From an uncultured Mailhella sp. (GTDB taxonomy: Bacteria; Desulfobacterota; Desulfovibrionia; Desulfovibrionales; Desulfovibrionaceae): 50,207 bases of DNA. The notes beneath the pieces were generated by a model that did no database searches, was not told where the DNA came from, and saw nothing but the letters and a program-made list of their open reading frames with translations. A program made the translations under genes and the position numbers. The first letter of the stretch is position 1. The number at the start of each line of letters is the position of its first letter. Location: positions 1-50,207 of the forward strand of contig CAJTMS010000004.1 in the NCBI GenBank assembly GCA_910577155.1, given 5' to 3'. Positions 1 to 8,208 of the stretch are shown one piece after another.

Positions 1-47
1 GTTAACGTGCTCTACGGATAGCGACAGCAGAGATAATCATTTCCCCC
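1..47 (-). repeat. dispersed repeat family 1, copy D (partial, cut by window edge)
   Basis: Read on the minus strand, this stretch runs from a G-run through GGAAATGATTATCTCTGCTG into a segment ending GTTAAC at the window edge. It matches the plus-strand copy at 49373-49421 almost base for base, including the preceding T-rich run. It also matches the copy at 35847. No gene overlaps it. It is the 5' part of the repeat only, because the window starts inside it. Confidence 0.85.
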
Positions 48-83
48 AAAGAAAAAAAATTACGAATAGTATGCGGAAACGCT

Positions 84-503
84 CTATTGCATAAAGGGAA
101 TAACTTTTGCCCTTGGCGCTGTCATTTTTGCAGGTTCCAAATCCACATCAGGCTCTGCCGTAAAATTGCAATGGGGGCAAATCCACTGTGTTTTAGGTGT
201 AAACTCATCTTTTTTTTGGATATTCATGCGGATTAAATCACCATTGGCATGGTAACATTTGGGGCAAAAAGGTCCTTGCTTTTCACCTCCTGAAATAAGC
301 CAATAGGCGTCACCGTCAAAAATAATATTTTGCGAAATGCTTAAAACCTCTTCTAAATCATGCAGTTGGACTTTGAGTTTAGAATTATCCTGAGAAAGTT
401 CCAAATACAGTTTCTGCAAAGAACGCAGTTCTGCAACAGCCTCCTCAAGCTTTCCCTGTGATAATAAAGTTTCAACTTCATAAAAGCGATAGTATTCTAT
501 CAT
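84..503 (-). CDS. small zinc-ribbon protein with N-terminal coiled coil
   Basis: A 139-residue protein that I do not recognise by name. Residues about 15-55 are heptad-rich and leucine-rich and probably form a coiled coil. The C-terminal half has two cysteine pairs, CPKC near residue 80 and CPHC near residue 109, spaced as in a rubredoxin-like zinc ribbon. The start at 503 is supported by an AAAGG sequence about 10 bases upstream. It is probably cytoplasmic, since no signal peptide or membrane helix is visible. Its function is unknown; zinc ribbons of this type occur in nucleic-acid or protein-binding proteins. It is transcribed in the same direction as the CYTH gene next to it, about 105 bases away. 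Confidence 0.75.
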   Translation of the reverse strand: MIEYYRFYEVETLLSQGKLEEAVAELRSLQKLYLELSQDNSKLKVQLHDLEEVLSISQNIIFDGDAYWLISGGEKQGPFCPKCYHANGDLIRMNIQKKDEFTPKTQWICPHCNFTAEPDVDLEPAKMTAPRAKVIPFMQ

Positions 504-608
504 GGCACTGACCTTTATAGGTTAAACTTTAGTATAATAAATTTTATATCGGTATTTGTTATAAAAAGTTTAGGGTTAATTTTATTTTTTTATGTTTTTA
601 TTTCTCTC

Positions 609-1079
609 TTATTTTTTCCACGTTCCATAAGGACTTTGCACCAGTGACGAGTTGAAATATTTTGAAATTTTGCTCACCTCTTCGCCAACCCATTCAGGCA
701 GTGCTACGCGCTCCTCTTCAGAGGCAAGTTCCACTTCCGCCACAACAAGTCCTGCATTGGCGCCTAAAAATTCATCAATTTCCCAGACATGCCCGCACTC
801 ATTAAAAGTATAACGGTTTTTTTCAAGAATTTCCTCCGGTGCAAGAGAATCAAGAAGGGCATTGGCGTCCTGCAGGGGAATTTCATATTCAAATTCCTGT
901 CTGGAAATGGGTCCCACTTTTATTTTTATGGTAATGAAACCTTTATTGCCTGCCACACGGATACGCGCCGTCCTATCCACAGTACGGGCAATATAGCCTT
1001 GACGATAGAAAGCAGGTTCTGCCTTTCCCCGCCATGCATCACTTTTCACCAAAAATTTACGCTCAATTTCCTTATGCAT
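609..1079 (-). CDS. CYTH domain protein (triphosphate tunnel metalloenzyme)
   Basis: This 156-residue protein starts with the family hallmark ExExK (EIERKFLV, residues 4-11), followed by the alternating charged strands of a CYTH tunnel fold (RIRVAGNKGFITIK, then EFEYEIP and EVELASEEE). CYTH proteins bind triphosphate groups with metal ions; small bacterial members act on inorganic tripolyphosphate or thiamine triphosphate, and a few are adenylate cyclases. The length fits the short bacterial class. The substrate cannot be read from the sequence. It lies 30 bases downstream of the 905-residue TPR gene on the same strand and may be co-transcribed with it. Confidence 0.9.
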   Translation of the reverse strand: MHKEIERKFLVKSDAWRGKAEPAFYRQGYIARTVDRTARIRVAGNKGFITIKIKVGPISRQEFEYEIPLQDANALLDSLAPEEILEKNRYTFNECGHVWEIDEFLGANAGLVVAEVELASEEERVALPEWVGEEVSKISKYFNSSLVQSPYGTWKK

Positions 1080-1109
1080 ACCAACTCCTGCAAATCCTAT
1101 GCGCCAAAA

Positions 1110-3827
1110 CTATTCGTCATCTTCGACTTTCCGTTTTTTTTCTGCACCATCAATTGAAGCTCGGAATTTTTTTACTTTTTCAACCCGTTCTTTTTGCTGC
1201 TTTTCACGGGCGCTTTTTGCTTTTTCAATCATTTCTTTTCGTTTTCTTTCAAAAATAACTGTTGTTTTCAGGGAAGCCAAACCAAGGGACAGCATTAATA
1301 CAATGCTGATAGTTACCTTGAGCAGCGTCCAAAAATTGGATTTAATAATGCCCTGCATTTGGGCAAGCCCAATTTCCGCCCCAAAAAAGATACTGACAAA
1401 AATACCGATTATTCCAATGGGCAGGAAAATAAATGTCAATCTGAAAAAGGTGCGCATGGTTAAAAGGAAGAACAGGGTAATATCACGAACAAGCTGTAAT
1501 AATTTGAGTTTTTTCTCAAGCTGTGCAACTTGACTTTCAAGGGTGACCAGATTTTCCCGTGCATCTTTAAAAATCTTTGGACTGGTAAAATCGGAACCAA
1601 AAGCCCAGTTTAAAATTTTTGCACAGTTATTAAATGTTTGGTTAAAATTTGTCAGTGTTTTTTGCAAAGCAAACCAGCTCATTTCATCGCGGATAAACTC
1701 CAGTTTAAACAAACAGCGTTCATAACTGGTTTTCATTCTGCTGATTTCACCGTTAATGGCTTCCATAATTTCCGCTTCAAGCACGGGACGCTGTTTTACG
1801 ACCTCTAAAAACAACAGATAGTTTTTAATTTCACCGTGTTTCAATAAACTGTTGACTTTTGCCGTCTGCTCTGCAATGGGGTTATCATCGCCTTTAAACC
1901 ATTCATTGATGATAATCTGTAACTCTTCAAGACCTGCTCTTTCAATCAGAAATCGATTATAGGCTTCTTTCCACATACGCTGCAAAGACATCACCAAATG
2001 CATTTGCCCGCGGAAAAGTTCCGGATCAACGATAACTTTGTGGAAATAATGAGGATTTTTATTGATAATTTCAACGAACTCTTTGGACGTTTTTTCCGCA
2101 AAGCCCCGTTTCATTTCACAGACTAAAATACGATAATGGGGATCTTCCCAGTTTGGCATAAGACGCATAACGTGGCTGTAAATATCAATAGCTTCCGTCA
2201 AACGCCCCTGAACTTCCCTTGCCCGCGCAATGAGAAATTTCAGCCATGCCTGATGCAGGGTAATGGTACAAAGTTTATCCGCATCTGTCCAAAGCTGGAC
2301 AGCTTTGTCGAGATCTCCTTTTTCCATGACCACATAGCCCAAAAGGCAATGCAGCTGCCAGTTTTTAGGGTCATTATGCACAAGCTGCAGACATTCCCGC
2401 TCAAAAGCATGGCTGTCCTGCTGGGAACATTTTATAAAACGCTGCAAAAGAACATGGATAGGATCAGAGGCATGGTCATGCGGAAACGGCGGATCTGCGT
2501 CAATATCACGGCTTGTTATCCGCCAGATACGGCAAATATTAGGCAGCTGGATAACATGGTTAATGGCAAAAATAGCTTTGAGAATTTGCCCGGCTGTCCG
2601 GTTTTCCTCAATAAATTCAAAATATGCTTTGACGCCGTCCTGATTAATACGGGCGTCAATATCCCGAAAGACATTATTAATATCTGACAAATCAATATTT
2701 TTTAACTTTTCAAAGTAAAAGGCTCCGACAGGTGCGATATCTTTGCTCGGACATTCATGGGCAGTGTGATTGGACGCACCGCAATAAAAACAAGGAGTTT
2801 TGTTGGGCACAAGGGTTTCCGGCAGCAGCACCGTAAAAGGATTGGTATCAATATTTTGATTTTTTGCTATCAGGGTACAAAAGGAAGCAAAGGTTGTCTT
2901 GGCGCTGGAATAAAGGATATCCTTAATAATAAAATCATTTCCCAAAATAAAGGCGTTTTTATAGCTTAAATACGGAATATCAGGACAAAGTTCCGTCCAG
3001 TCAACATTTATTTTATAGGGAAGTTCCGGGGTAAAGTTGAGGTTGTTCTTATCCACAACAACAGTCAGACAAGGCCAGTACTCATCGGAATGTTGTTCGC
3101 GCATGGTTTCGATAATGGAAAGAACAGCACGCATCCATTCACGAAAAACCATTAAATTATCCAAAGGGATAATTAAATAATTGTCCTGTAAAGAATATTT
3201 AAGCTTATGCTCACGGATAAAAGCTTCCAGATAATGGAATGTCCGCTGCCAGCCCCGCTGAAACTGCTTATCAATAGGATTTCCCAAAGGATGAACAAAA
3301 GCATACCAGCCCTGTTCGACGGAAAAAGGCAAGCGCCGTTCTGCGGTTATCATTTTCCACGCGACATTGCTTTGCTGGTCCAGCCCGTTCATTTCATAAA
3401 CGCTGATACCCGGGATACTTGCCGCCATGGAGCTATAGGTCGGATGAATATAGATATAGCTCCGTGAATTGGAAATTTCTGTTTTTAAATGGCGGTATTC
3501 ATGGGAAACTTCAATAATTTTTGTCTGGTTGGCGTCAACATTCAATTCCCCGGGGAACGTATAGGCAGTAATACCTATACTGAATTGTTTTCCCCAAAGG
3601 TCTAATTTAGCCAAACTGTTTACGGCAACATCCGCGTTAAAGAAAAACCACAGGGATTGGTTCATTAACGTCGTAATATTAAGAGCACCGGCATCAAGCA
3701 AAATATCAATCGCATTTTTGGGCTGATTTGTCTGTCCCCAGACAATCCAAACACAAACACCCTGCGATGAAAGCATTGTTTTATTAATAATCGGCTGGCT
3801 GTCTAAAATATTTTTTATTTCTAACAT
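1110..3827 (-). CDS. large TPR protein with CCHC zinc knuckle and C-terminal membrane segments
   Basis: A 905-residue protein of unknown function. Four parts can be seen. The N-terminal about 340 residues form a globular region without a family I recognise. Residues 346-359 hold C-X2-C-X4-H-X4-C, the exact spacing of a zinc knuckle. Residues about 470-600 are helical and TPR-like (HCLLGYVVMEKGDLDKAVQL, then ARAREVQGRLTEAIDIYSHV). Near residues 780-850 lie two strongly hydrophobic segments, followed by a lysine-rich tail of about 45 residues. This suggests a membrane-anchored scaffold, possibly with a PilZ-like or signalling N-terminus, but that is not shown. CCHC knuckles are uncommon in bacteria. 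The CYTH gene follows on the same strand. Confidence 0.85.
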   Translation of the reverse strand: MLEIKNILDSQPIINKTMLSSQGVCVWIVWGQTNQPKNAIDILLDAGALNITTLMNQSLWFFFNADVAVNSLAKLDLWGKQFSIGITAYTFPGELNVDANQTKIIEVSHEYRHLKTEISNSRSYIYIHPTYSSMAASIPGISVYEMNGLDQQSNVAWKMITAERRLPFSVEQGWYAFVHPLGNPIDKQFQRGWQRTFHYLEAFIREHKLKYSLQDNYLIIPLDNLMVFREWMRAVLSIIETMREQHSDEYWPCLTVVVDKNNLNFTPELPYKINVDWTELCPDIPYLSYKNAFILGNDFIIKDILYSSAKTTFASFCTLIAKNQNIDTNPFTVLLPETLVPNKTPCFYCGASNHTAHECPSKDIAPVGAFYFEKLKNIDLSDINNVFRDIDARINQDGVKAYFEFIEENRTAGQILKAIFAINHVIQLPNICRIWRITSRDIDADPPFPHDHASDPIHVLLQRFIKCSQQDSHAFERECLQLVHNDPKNWQLHCLLGYVVMEKGDLDKAVQLWTDADKLCTITLHQAWLKFLIARAREVQGRLTEAIDIYSHVMRLMPNWEDPHYRILVCEMKRGFAEKTSKEFVEIINKNPHYFHKVIVDPELFRGQMHLVMSLQRMWKEAYNRFLIERAGLEELQIIINEWFKGDDNPIAEQTAKVNSLLKHGEIKNYLLFLEVVKQRPVLEAEIMEAINGEISRMKTSYERCLFKLEFIRDEMSWFALQKTLTNFNQTFNNCAKILNWAFGSDFTSPKIFKDARENLVTLESQVAQLEKKLKLLQLVRDITLFFLLTMRTFFRLTFIFLPIGIIGIFVSIFFGAEIGLAQMQGIIKSNFWTLLKVTISIVLMLSLGLASLKTTVIFERKRKEMIEKAKSAREKQQKERVEKVKKFRASIDGAEKKRKVEDDE

Positions 3828-3892
3828 GGTACTCTCAATACATCTTTTTCACTACTTATCTTATCGGAACAAAGAAAAAAGTTAATATATTG

Positions 3893-3924
3893 AAAAAAAA
3901 TTTAAGCCCGTGCAAGGGCTTAAA
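3893..3924 (-). terminator. Rho-independent terminator after the PfkB kinase gene
   Basis: TTTAAGCCC and GGGCTTAAA form a perfect 9-bp stem with a 6-base loop. On the minus strand the stem is followed directly by eight T residues (A at 3893-3900). It lies about 10 bases beyond the stop of the kinase gene and separates it from the downstream TPR gene. Confidence 0.9.
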
Positions 3925-3933
3925 TGAAAAATA

Positions 3934-4884
3934 TTATAAAGGGCAAGAGCCGTAATTTTCCTGATACCGTGTCCTGAAACTTTCAAGAGTAAAAGAATGT
4001 TCCTGCGTTCCATACTGTTCAATACAAAAAGCAGAACAAATACTGCCAAGTTTCAGGCTGGCTGCAATATCCAAGCCCATAGTCAACCCTTTCAGCATGC
4101 CTGCACGCATGGAATCCCCTGCCCCCGTGGGGTCAGCCAAGCCCTTGATTTTCGGTGCAGGAATACAAATATCCTCTCTGCCTTTTTGTGAAATTTGGCA
4201 GCCTCCCTCTCCAAGGGTGGTGACAACATAGTGCGCAAGATTGAGCAGTTCGGCTTTGGAAGCGCCTGTCAATTCGGAAATAAGGGCAATTTCATAATCA
4301 TTGCCAATCAGTATTTCTGCCCCGTCTATGCAGGCAAGGTGATTTTCCCTGCTGACAGCGGGAATTTGCTGTCCCGGGTCATAGATATAAGGAATTTTTC
4401 TTTCTTTAAAAAGACGGGGAAAACGCGCCATATCTTCCACATTGGCAGGTGAAATAATACCATAATCCCCTGTTTTTACGGCATCCAAAGAGGCTGCCTC
4501 ACAGGGGGTATTCATGGCGGCAGGGCTAAAGCAATTAATCAAATTCCCTTTAGAATCCGCAACAACATAGCCGCAAGCAGTAAGTTCCTTTTCAAGCACG
4601 CGCACACCGTCAAGATGAATGTGCATATCCTGCAGTTTCTTTTGGTAGGCTGTCGTAAAATCATATCCCACCGTGGTATACAAAAAGGGCTGCTCGCCAA
4701 GCATGGCAAGATTATACGCAACATTGGCGCCCGTTCCGCCCTGTTTTTCTTCAATTCTGTCAATAAGCATCAAAATGCTGAGTGTTTTATAGGTATCTTT
4801 ATCTTTTAACAATAAACTATTAATGTCACCTTTATAAGACATAATTCTGTCAAATGCGACAGACCCCACAATATGAATACTCAT
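3934..4884 (-). CDS. PfkB-family carbohydrate/nucleoside kinase
   Basis: A ribokinase-fold kinase of 316 residues when started at 4884. It has the N-terminal glycine pair (KQGGTGANVA, residues 48-57) and the C-terminal PfkB signature DPTGAGDSMRAG (251-262), with Asp257 as the catalytic base in this family. Members of this subgroup are often annotated as adenosine kinase or sugar kinase; the exact substrate is not readable. The start at 4884 is preferred over 4905 because an AGAGGAA ribosome binding site lies just before it and because it begins right after the cutA stop codon. The tight spacing indicates co-transcription with cutA, and a strong terminator follows. Confidence 0.92.
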   Translation of the reverse strand: MSIHIVGSVAFDRIMSYKGDINSLLLKDKDTYKTLSILMLIDRIEEKQGGTGANVAYNLAMLGEQPFLYTTVGYDFTTAYQKKLQDMHIHLDGVRVLEKELTACGYVVADSKGNLINCFSPAAMNTPCEAASLDAVKTGDYGIISPANVEDMARFPRLFKERKIPYIYDPGQQIPAVSRENHLACIDGAEILIGNDYEIALISELTGASKAELLNLAHYVVTTLGEGGCQISQKGREDICIPAPKIKGLADPTGAGDSMRAGMLKGLTMGLDIAASLKLGSICSAFCIEQYGTQEHSFTLESFRTRYQENYGSCPL

Positions 4885-4885
4885 G

Positions 4886-5215
4886 CTATTCCTCTTTTTT
4901 ATCAATATGTTCAGCCGTTTCCCGTATCCAATTTAAAAAATCCGGACTGCTCTCGGTTATGGCAAAAGATACTATACAGGGAATTTCGTAACTATGCAAT
5001 GTTTTTACCAGTTCTTCAATTTTTGCAAAATTGTCTTTCGTGCTTTGCATGACAAGGGCATATTCTTCTTCCTCACAGATTTTATCCTGCCACCAATACA
5101 GGCTTTCAAGGGGAAACATATTTGCCCCGGCTATGTATTTCTTCTGCAGCAATGCCTTGGCTATACGTTTTGCCTCTTCCTTTGTTTTTGTCGTCACATA
5201 GTAAAATTGCGGCAT
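4886..5215 (-). CDS. cutA: CutA1 divalent-cation tolerance protein
   Basis: A 109-residue protein with the full CutA1 pattern: an N-terminal strand FYYVTTKTKEEAKRIAKALL, then GANMFPLESLYWWQDKI, and the C-terminal EIPCIVSFAITESSPDFLNWI. CutA1 forms very stable trimers with a ferredoxin-like fold related to PII proteins. It was linked to copper tolerance in E. coli, but its general role is unclear. The length is typical. It stands first in a two-gene unit with the PfkB kinase, whose start codon follows its stop within two bases. Confidence 0.95.
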   Translation of the reverse strand: MPQFYYVTTKTKEEAKRIAKALLQKKYIAGANMFPLESLYWWQDKICEEEEYALVMQSTKDNFAKIEELVKTLHSYEIPCIVSFAITESSPDFLNWIRETAEHIDKKEE

Positions 5216-5313
5216 AAATTTTTCCTTTTATTTTATCCGTAAATAAAGTAAACTGGCATCATCTTAAAAAAGCAGAAACAAAAAGAGTTAACAGCACAGA
5301 ATTGGAGTATATT

Positions 5314-7074
5314 ATGCTAAAATACACAAAATTTCAAGAAGTCATGCAAGATATAAAAAATGCCAAGCCCATTGATTTACGCATTGATAACGCCCAAATT
5401 GCCGATGTCTTCAGCGGTAATTTTTTCTCCGGTTCCCTTTGTGTGCATAAGGGGCTTATTGTAGGGTTCAGCAAAACCATGCAGGCGGAACATGTCATTG
5501 ACGCAAAAAAGGCATGGCTTTTACCTACTTTTTTTGACGCCCATGTGCATATTGAATCTTCCATGCTCAGCCCGGAAAAATTTGCAAAATTGGTTATTCC
5601 TTTCGGCACGGGAACAGTCATTGCCGATCCCCACGAAATAGCCAACGTCAAAGGTTTGGACGGCATACGCTTCATGCTGGAAAACGCTAAAGACAGCCTG
5701 CTCGATGTAAAAATTATGCTTCCTTCCTGTGTGCCTGCCCTGCCCTTTGAGTGTGCCGGTGCAGCACTTTCCGCCCTTGATCTTGCCGAATTAATCCAAG
5801 AAGAAAATGTGCTGGGACTTGGGGAAATGATGAACGTTCCCGGCGTGCTGATGCAGGATGAAAAAGTCCTTGAAAAACTTGCCCTTGCATATAAATATAA
5901 TAAAATTATTGACGGGCATGCTCCCATGGTTCATGGCGATGATCTCGACATGTACAGATTTGCAGGTGTTACCACTGACCATGAATGTACCACGGTGGAA
6001 GAAGCAAAAGAAAGAATACGCCGCGGCATGTATGTTCTGCTGCGCGAAGGCTCCGCTGCCCATGATTTAGTCAATCTCCTGCCCGCGGTCAACAGCCATA
6101 CGCTCCAAAACTGCCTTTTCTGCACTGACGACAAACAATGCACAGACATTATGCAGCGGGGACATATCAACAATTCTGTACGCCTTGCCATTGAACACGG
6201 GATTGAACCTATTGACGCAGTCCGCATGGCTACAATCAATACCGCCCGTGCCTATGGGCTTACCCATAAAGGCGCCATTGCCCCGGGTATGGAAGCGAGT
6301 TTTATGCTTGTTGATGATATTAAACAATGCAATCCGCATGCTGTGTATATTCAGGGCACGCTCGTGGCTGAAAACGGAACCTATATTGCCGCTGTCAATA
6401 AAAGCTATAATGCAAAGCTCGAACAATTGACGGACTCTGTCCAAAACAGTATGCATCCGGAATTGCCAAAGGATCTGACCTTGCCTGTTCCTACGAAAAA
6501 AGCCCGCGTTATCCGCCTTTTGCCCCATTCACTGCTCACAAAATGCGAAATTATGGATATTGGCGTTGATGAGGAAGGCAATTTTGATTTTGCAAAGAAC
6601 AAGGGACTGCTCAAGCTTGCTGTGGTGGAACGCCATAAAAAAACAGGCAAAATGGGCTTGGGACTGCTCCATTCCGAATACGGGCTGAGAAACGGCGCCA
6701 TTGCAACAAGTATTTCCCACGACAGCCATAATATTGTGGCGGCAGGCGATAACGATAACGATATACTCCTTGCCCTTGCACACGTGGAGAAAATGAACGG
6801 CGGCATTGCCATGTTCAGCTACGGAGAACTGCTTGCAGAACTTGCCTTGCCTGTGGCAGGGCTTATGAGCATGCAGGAGCCAAAAACCGTTATTACGGAT
6901 TTGCAAAAACTCTATGACACGGCAAAGGAACATTATCACATCTGGGATAAAGCTGACGCGTTTATGTCTTTAAGTTTTCTGGCTTTACCCGTAATTCCTG
7001 ACTTGAAACTGACCCCGCAGGGACTTTTCGATGTAACGACATTCCAGTTTACGGACATTGCAGTGCAGGAATAA
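5314..7074 (+). CDS. ade: adenine deaminase
   Basis: A 586-residue amidohydrolase that converts adenine to hypoxanthine and ammonia in purine salvage. The metal-binding motif DAHVHIESS is at residues 75-83. The downstream blocks GTGTVIADPHEIANVKG, GHAPMVHGDDLDMY and the C-terminal NGAIATSISHDSHNIVAAG are characteristic of bacterial Ade. The ATG at 5314 is chosen over the in-frame TTG at 5302 because GGAG ends 6 bases before it. Its length is normal for the family. It stands alone, divergent from cutA, with about 100 bases between. The 3' side runs into a perfect inverted repeat. Confidence 0.96.
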   Translation: MLKYTKFQEVMQDIKNAKPIDLRIDNAQIADVFSGNFFSGSLCVHKGLIVGFSKTMQAEHVIDAKKAWLLPTFFDAHVHIESSMLSPEKFAKLVIPFGTGTVIADPHEIANVKGLDGIRFMLENAKDSLLDVKIMLPSCVPALPFECAGAALSALDLAELIQEENVLGLGEMMNVPGVLMQDEKVLEKLALAYKYNKIIDGHAPMVHGDDLDMYRFAGVTTDHECTTVEEAKERIRRGMYVLLREGSAAHDLVNLLPAVNSHTLQNCLFCTDDKQCTDIMQRGHINNSVRLAIEHGIEPIDAVRMATINTARAYGLTHKGAIAPGMEASFMLVDDIKQCNPHAVYIQGTLVAENGTYIAAVNKSYNAKLEQLTDSVQNSMHPELPKDLTLPVPTKKARVIRLLPHSLLTKCEIMDIGVDEEGNFDFAKNKGLLKLAVVERHKKTGKMGLGLLHSEYGLRNGAIATSISHDSHNIVAAGDNDNDILLALAHVEKMNGGIAMFSYGELLAELALPVAGLMSMQEPKTVITDLQKLYDTAKEHYHIWDKADAFMSLSFLALPVIPDLKLTPQGLFDVTTFQFTDIAVQE

Positions 7075-7086
7075 AGTTTTTCTTAT

Positions 7087-7121
7087 GCACAGGACGTGCG
7101 AAGGACTCGCACGTCCTGTGC
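7087..7121. repeat. perfect 14-bp inverted repeat containing the AGGA/TCCT motif
   Basis: GCACAGGACGTGCG and its exact reverse complement CGCACGTCCTGTGC are separated by 7 bases, 12 bases after the ade stop codon. It could terminate ade transcription, but no T-run follows on the plus strand, so it is listed as a repeat. Its right arm is itself one of the GCAC-GTCCT-GTGC mini-hairpins of repeat family 2. Confidence 0.85.
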
Positions 7122-7265
7122 TAAATATGGGACAAGTCCCTTTGCTTATCTTTATAAAGCTTGCTTAACCAATCAATAAGTTCCTGTTCCACATTGGCAC
7201 TGCCGTCACTCAAAGCATCAAATGCTTCCAGCACGGTTGACCCTTTGGCAAGTTTTCCCATATCT
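7106..7265. repeat. upstream copy of a 160-bp direct duplication (partner 7351-7513)
   Basis: This stretch is nearly identical to 7351-7513. The only clear difference is a missing 3-base piece at about 7155. Both copies start with CTCGCACGTCCTGTGCTAAA and end at CCCATATCT. The start-to-start distance is 245 bases. The second copy carries the 3' end of the flavodoxin gene; the first is a stray duplicate. The region 7075-7401 has no intact gene. Confidence 0.95.
7157..7265 (-). pseudogene. duplicated 3' fragment of the flavodoxin gene
   Basis: This is the coding portion of the upstream duplicate. On the minus strand it encodes the last about 36 residues of the neighbouring flavodoxin (GKLAKGSTVLEAFDALSDGS and onward). 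The 3-base deletion removes the stop codon after the final SKL, so the fragment would read on. It has no start and is presumably not expressed as a protein. Confidence 0.85.
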
Positions 7266-7272
7266 TATGATG

Positions 7273-7366
7273 ACGCTCGGTCAAGCGTCCTGCTTGACAC
7301 TCGCTCTCGCTTGCAAAAAGCGTGGTTTTTGCTTCGCTCGCTCTGCGAGGCTCGCACGTCCTGTGC
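7273..7366 (+). repeat. repeat family 2, unit F1 (string of four short hairpins)
   Basis: Four stems follow each other: GTCAAGC-gtcct-GCTTGAC (7280-7298), GCAAAAA-gcgtgg-TTTTTGC (7313-7332), CTCGC-tct-GCGAG (7337-7349) and GCAC-gtcct-GTGC (7354-7366). The joining segments ACGCTCGG and CTCGCTCTCGCT are shared with unit F2 at 47785. The first two stems differ in sequence from F2 but still pair. Confidence 0.75.
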
Positions 7367-7401
7367 TAAATATGGGACAAGTCCCTTTGCTTATCTTTAT
7401 A

Positions 7402-7962
7402 TTAAAGCTTGCTTAACCAATCAATAAGTTCCTGTTCCACATTGGCACTGCCGTCACTCAAAGCATCAAATGCTTCCAGCACGGTTGACCCTTTGGCAAG
7501 TTTTCCCATATCTGCCGGAATTTCATATCTTCCGCCGCCGCCGTGGCTGACAAAAGGAACAATGGTTTTGCCTTCAAAATTATGCGCTGATAAAAAGGTC
7601 TTGACAGCAGGAGCCATATGATACCACCATGCAGGCGTACCGACAAAAATAATGTCATAGCCGGAAATATCGCCGTTATTTTTGAGTGCAGGCATGACAT
7701 TGTTTTCATGCTGTTTTTTGGCAACGCCGTAAGCGGTTTCCTGATAATCGTCAGGATAGGGCTCTGCCGTTTCAATTTTGAACATATCACCGCCAATTTG
7801 GCTTTGAATAAGTTTTGCAAGATGTTCCGTATTGCCGCTCCATGAGAAATAGGCTATCAATATTTTTTTGCCTGCAAGATTGTCATTTTGTACTGCTACT
7901 GCCACATGCGCATATCCGGCGCCAAATACAAATAAAAATACCATGAGCAAGAGTTTTTTCAT
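7402..7962 (-). CDS. exported flavodoxin
   Basis: A 186-residue protein with a Sec signal peptide (residues 1 to about 24, lysines followed by a hydrophobic LLLMVFLFVFGAGYAHVAVA stretch). A flavodoxin domain follows: KKILIAYFSWSGNTEHLAK holds the FMN phosphate-binding loop (SWSGNTE), and FVGTPAWWYHMAPAVKTFL is the second FMN-contact loop. It probably acts as a periplasmic FMN electron carrier or quinone reductase-like protein; the partner is unknown. The signal peptide on a flavodoxin is less common than the cytoplasmic form. The 3' end of the gene lies inside a direct duplication, and its stop codon is intact in this copy only. Confidence 0.9.
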   Translation of the reverse strand: MKKLLLMVFLFVFGAGYAHVAVAVQNDNLAGKKILIAYFSWSGNTEHLAKLIQSQIGGDMFKIETAEPYPDDYQETAYGVAKKQHENNVMPALKNNGDISGYDIIFVGTPAWWYHMAPAVKTFLSAHNFEGKTIVPFVSHGGGGRYEIPADMGKLAKGSTVLEAFDALSDGSANVEQELIDWLSKL

Positions 7963-8208
7963 ATTGTTACCTCACATAATGATAATTTCAGCACATTTCT
8001 GTGCCATGTGATTTTTATAAAAAATAAGTTTTTTCCAAACAAAGAAAAAGACCTCATCCTGCTATTTTTTTGCCTAATCCTCTCAAATTTATCTGTACTT
8101 AAATTTGCCTGCACAGTTTCAAAATTGCCATAACTCTTTTGCTTGCGGAAGAAGTCTCTTTATGCTATGCTATTCCCTTGAAAAATAAAAACTTTATTCG
8201 GGCAAACA

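Noticed and set aside
5334..5927. Long antisense frames inside adenine deaminase
   Set aside because: They mirror the codon pattern of ade on the other strand and have no family signature or binding site.
7273..7366. Hairpin string as a CRISPR array
   Set aside because: Units are not regularly spaced direct repeats with unique spacers, and no cas gene is present.
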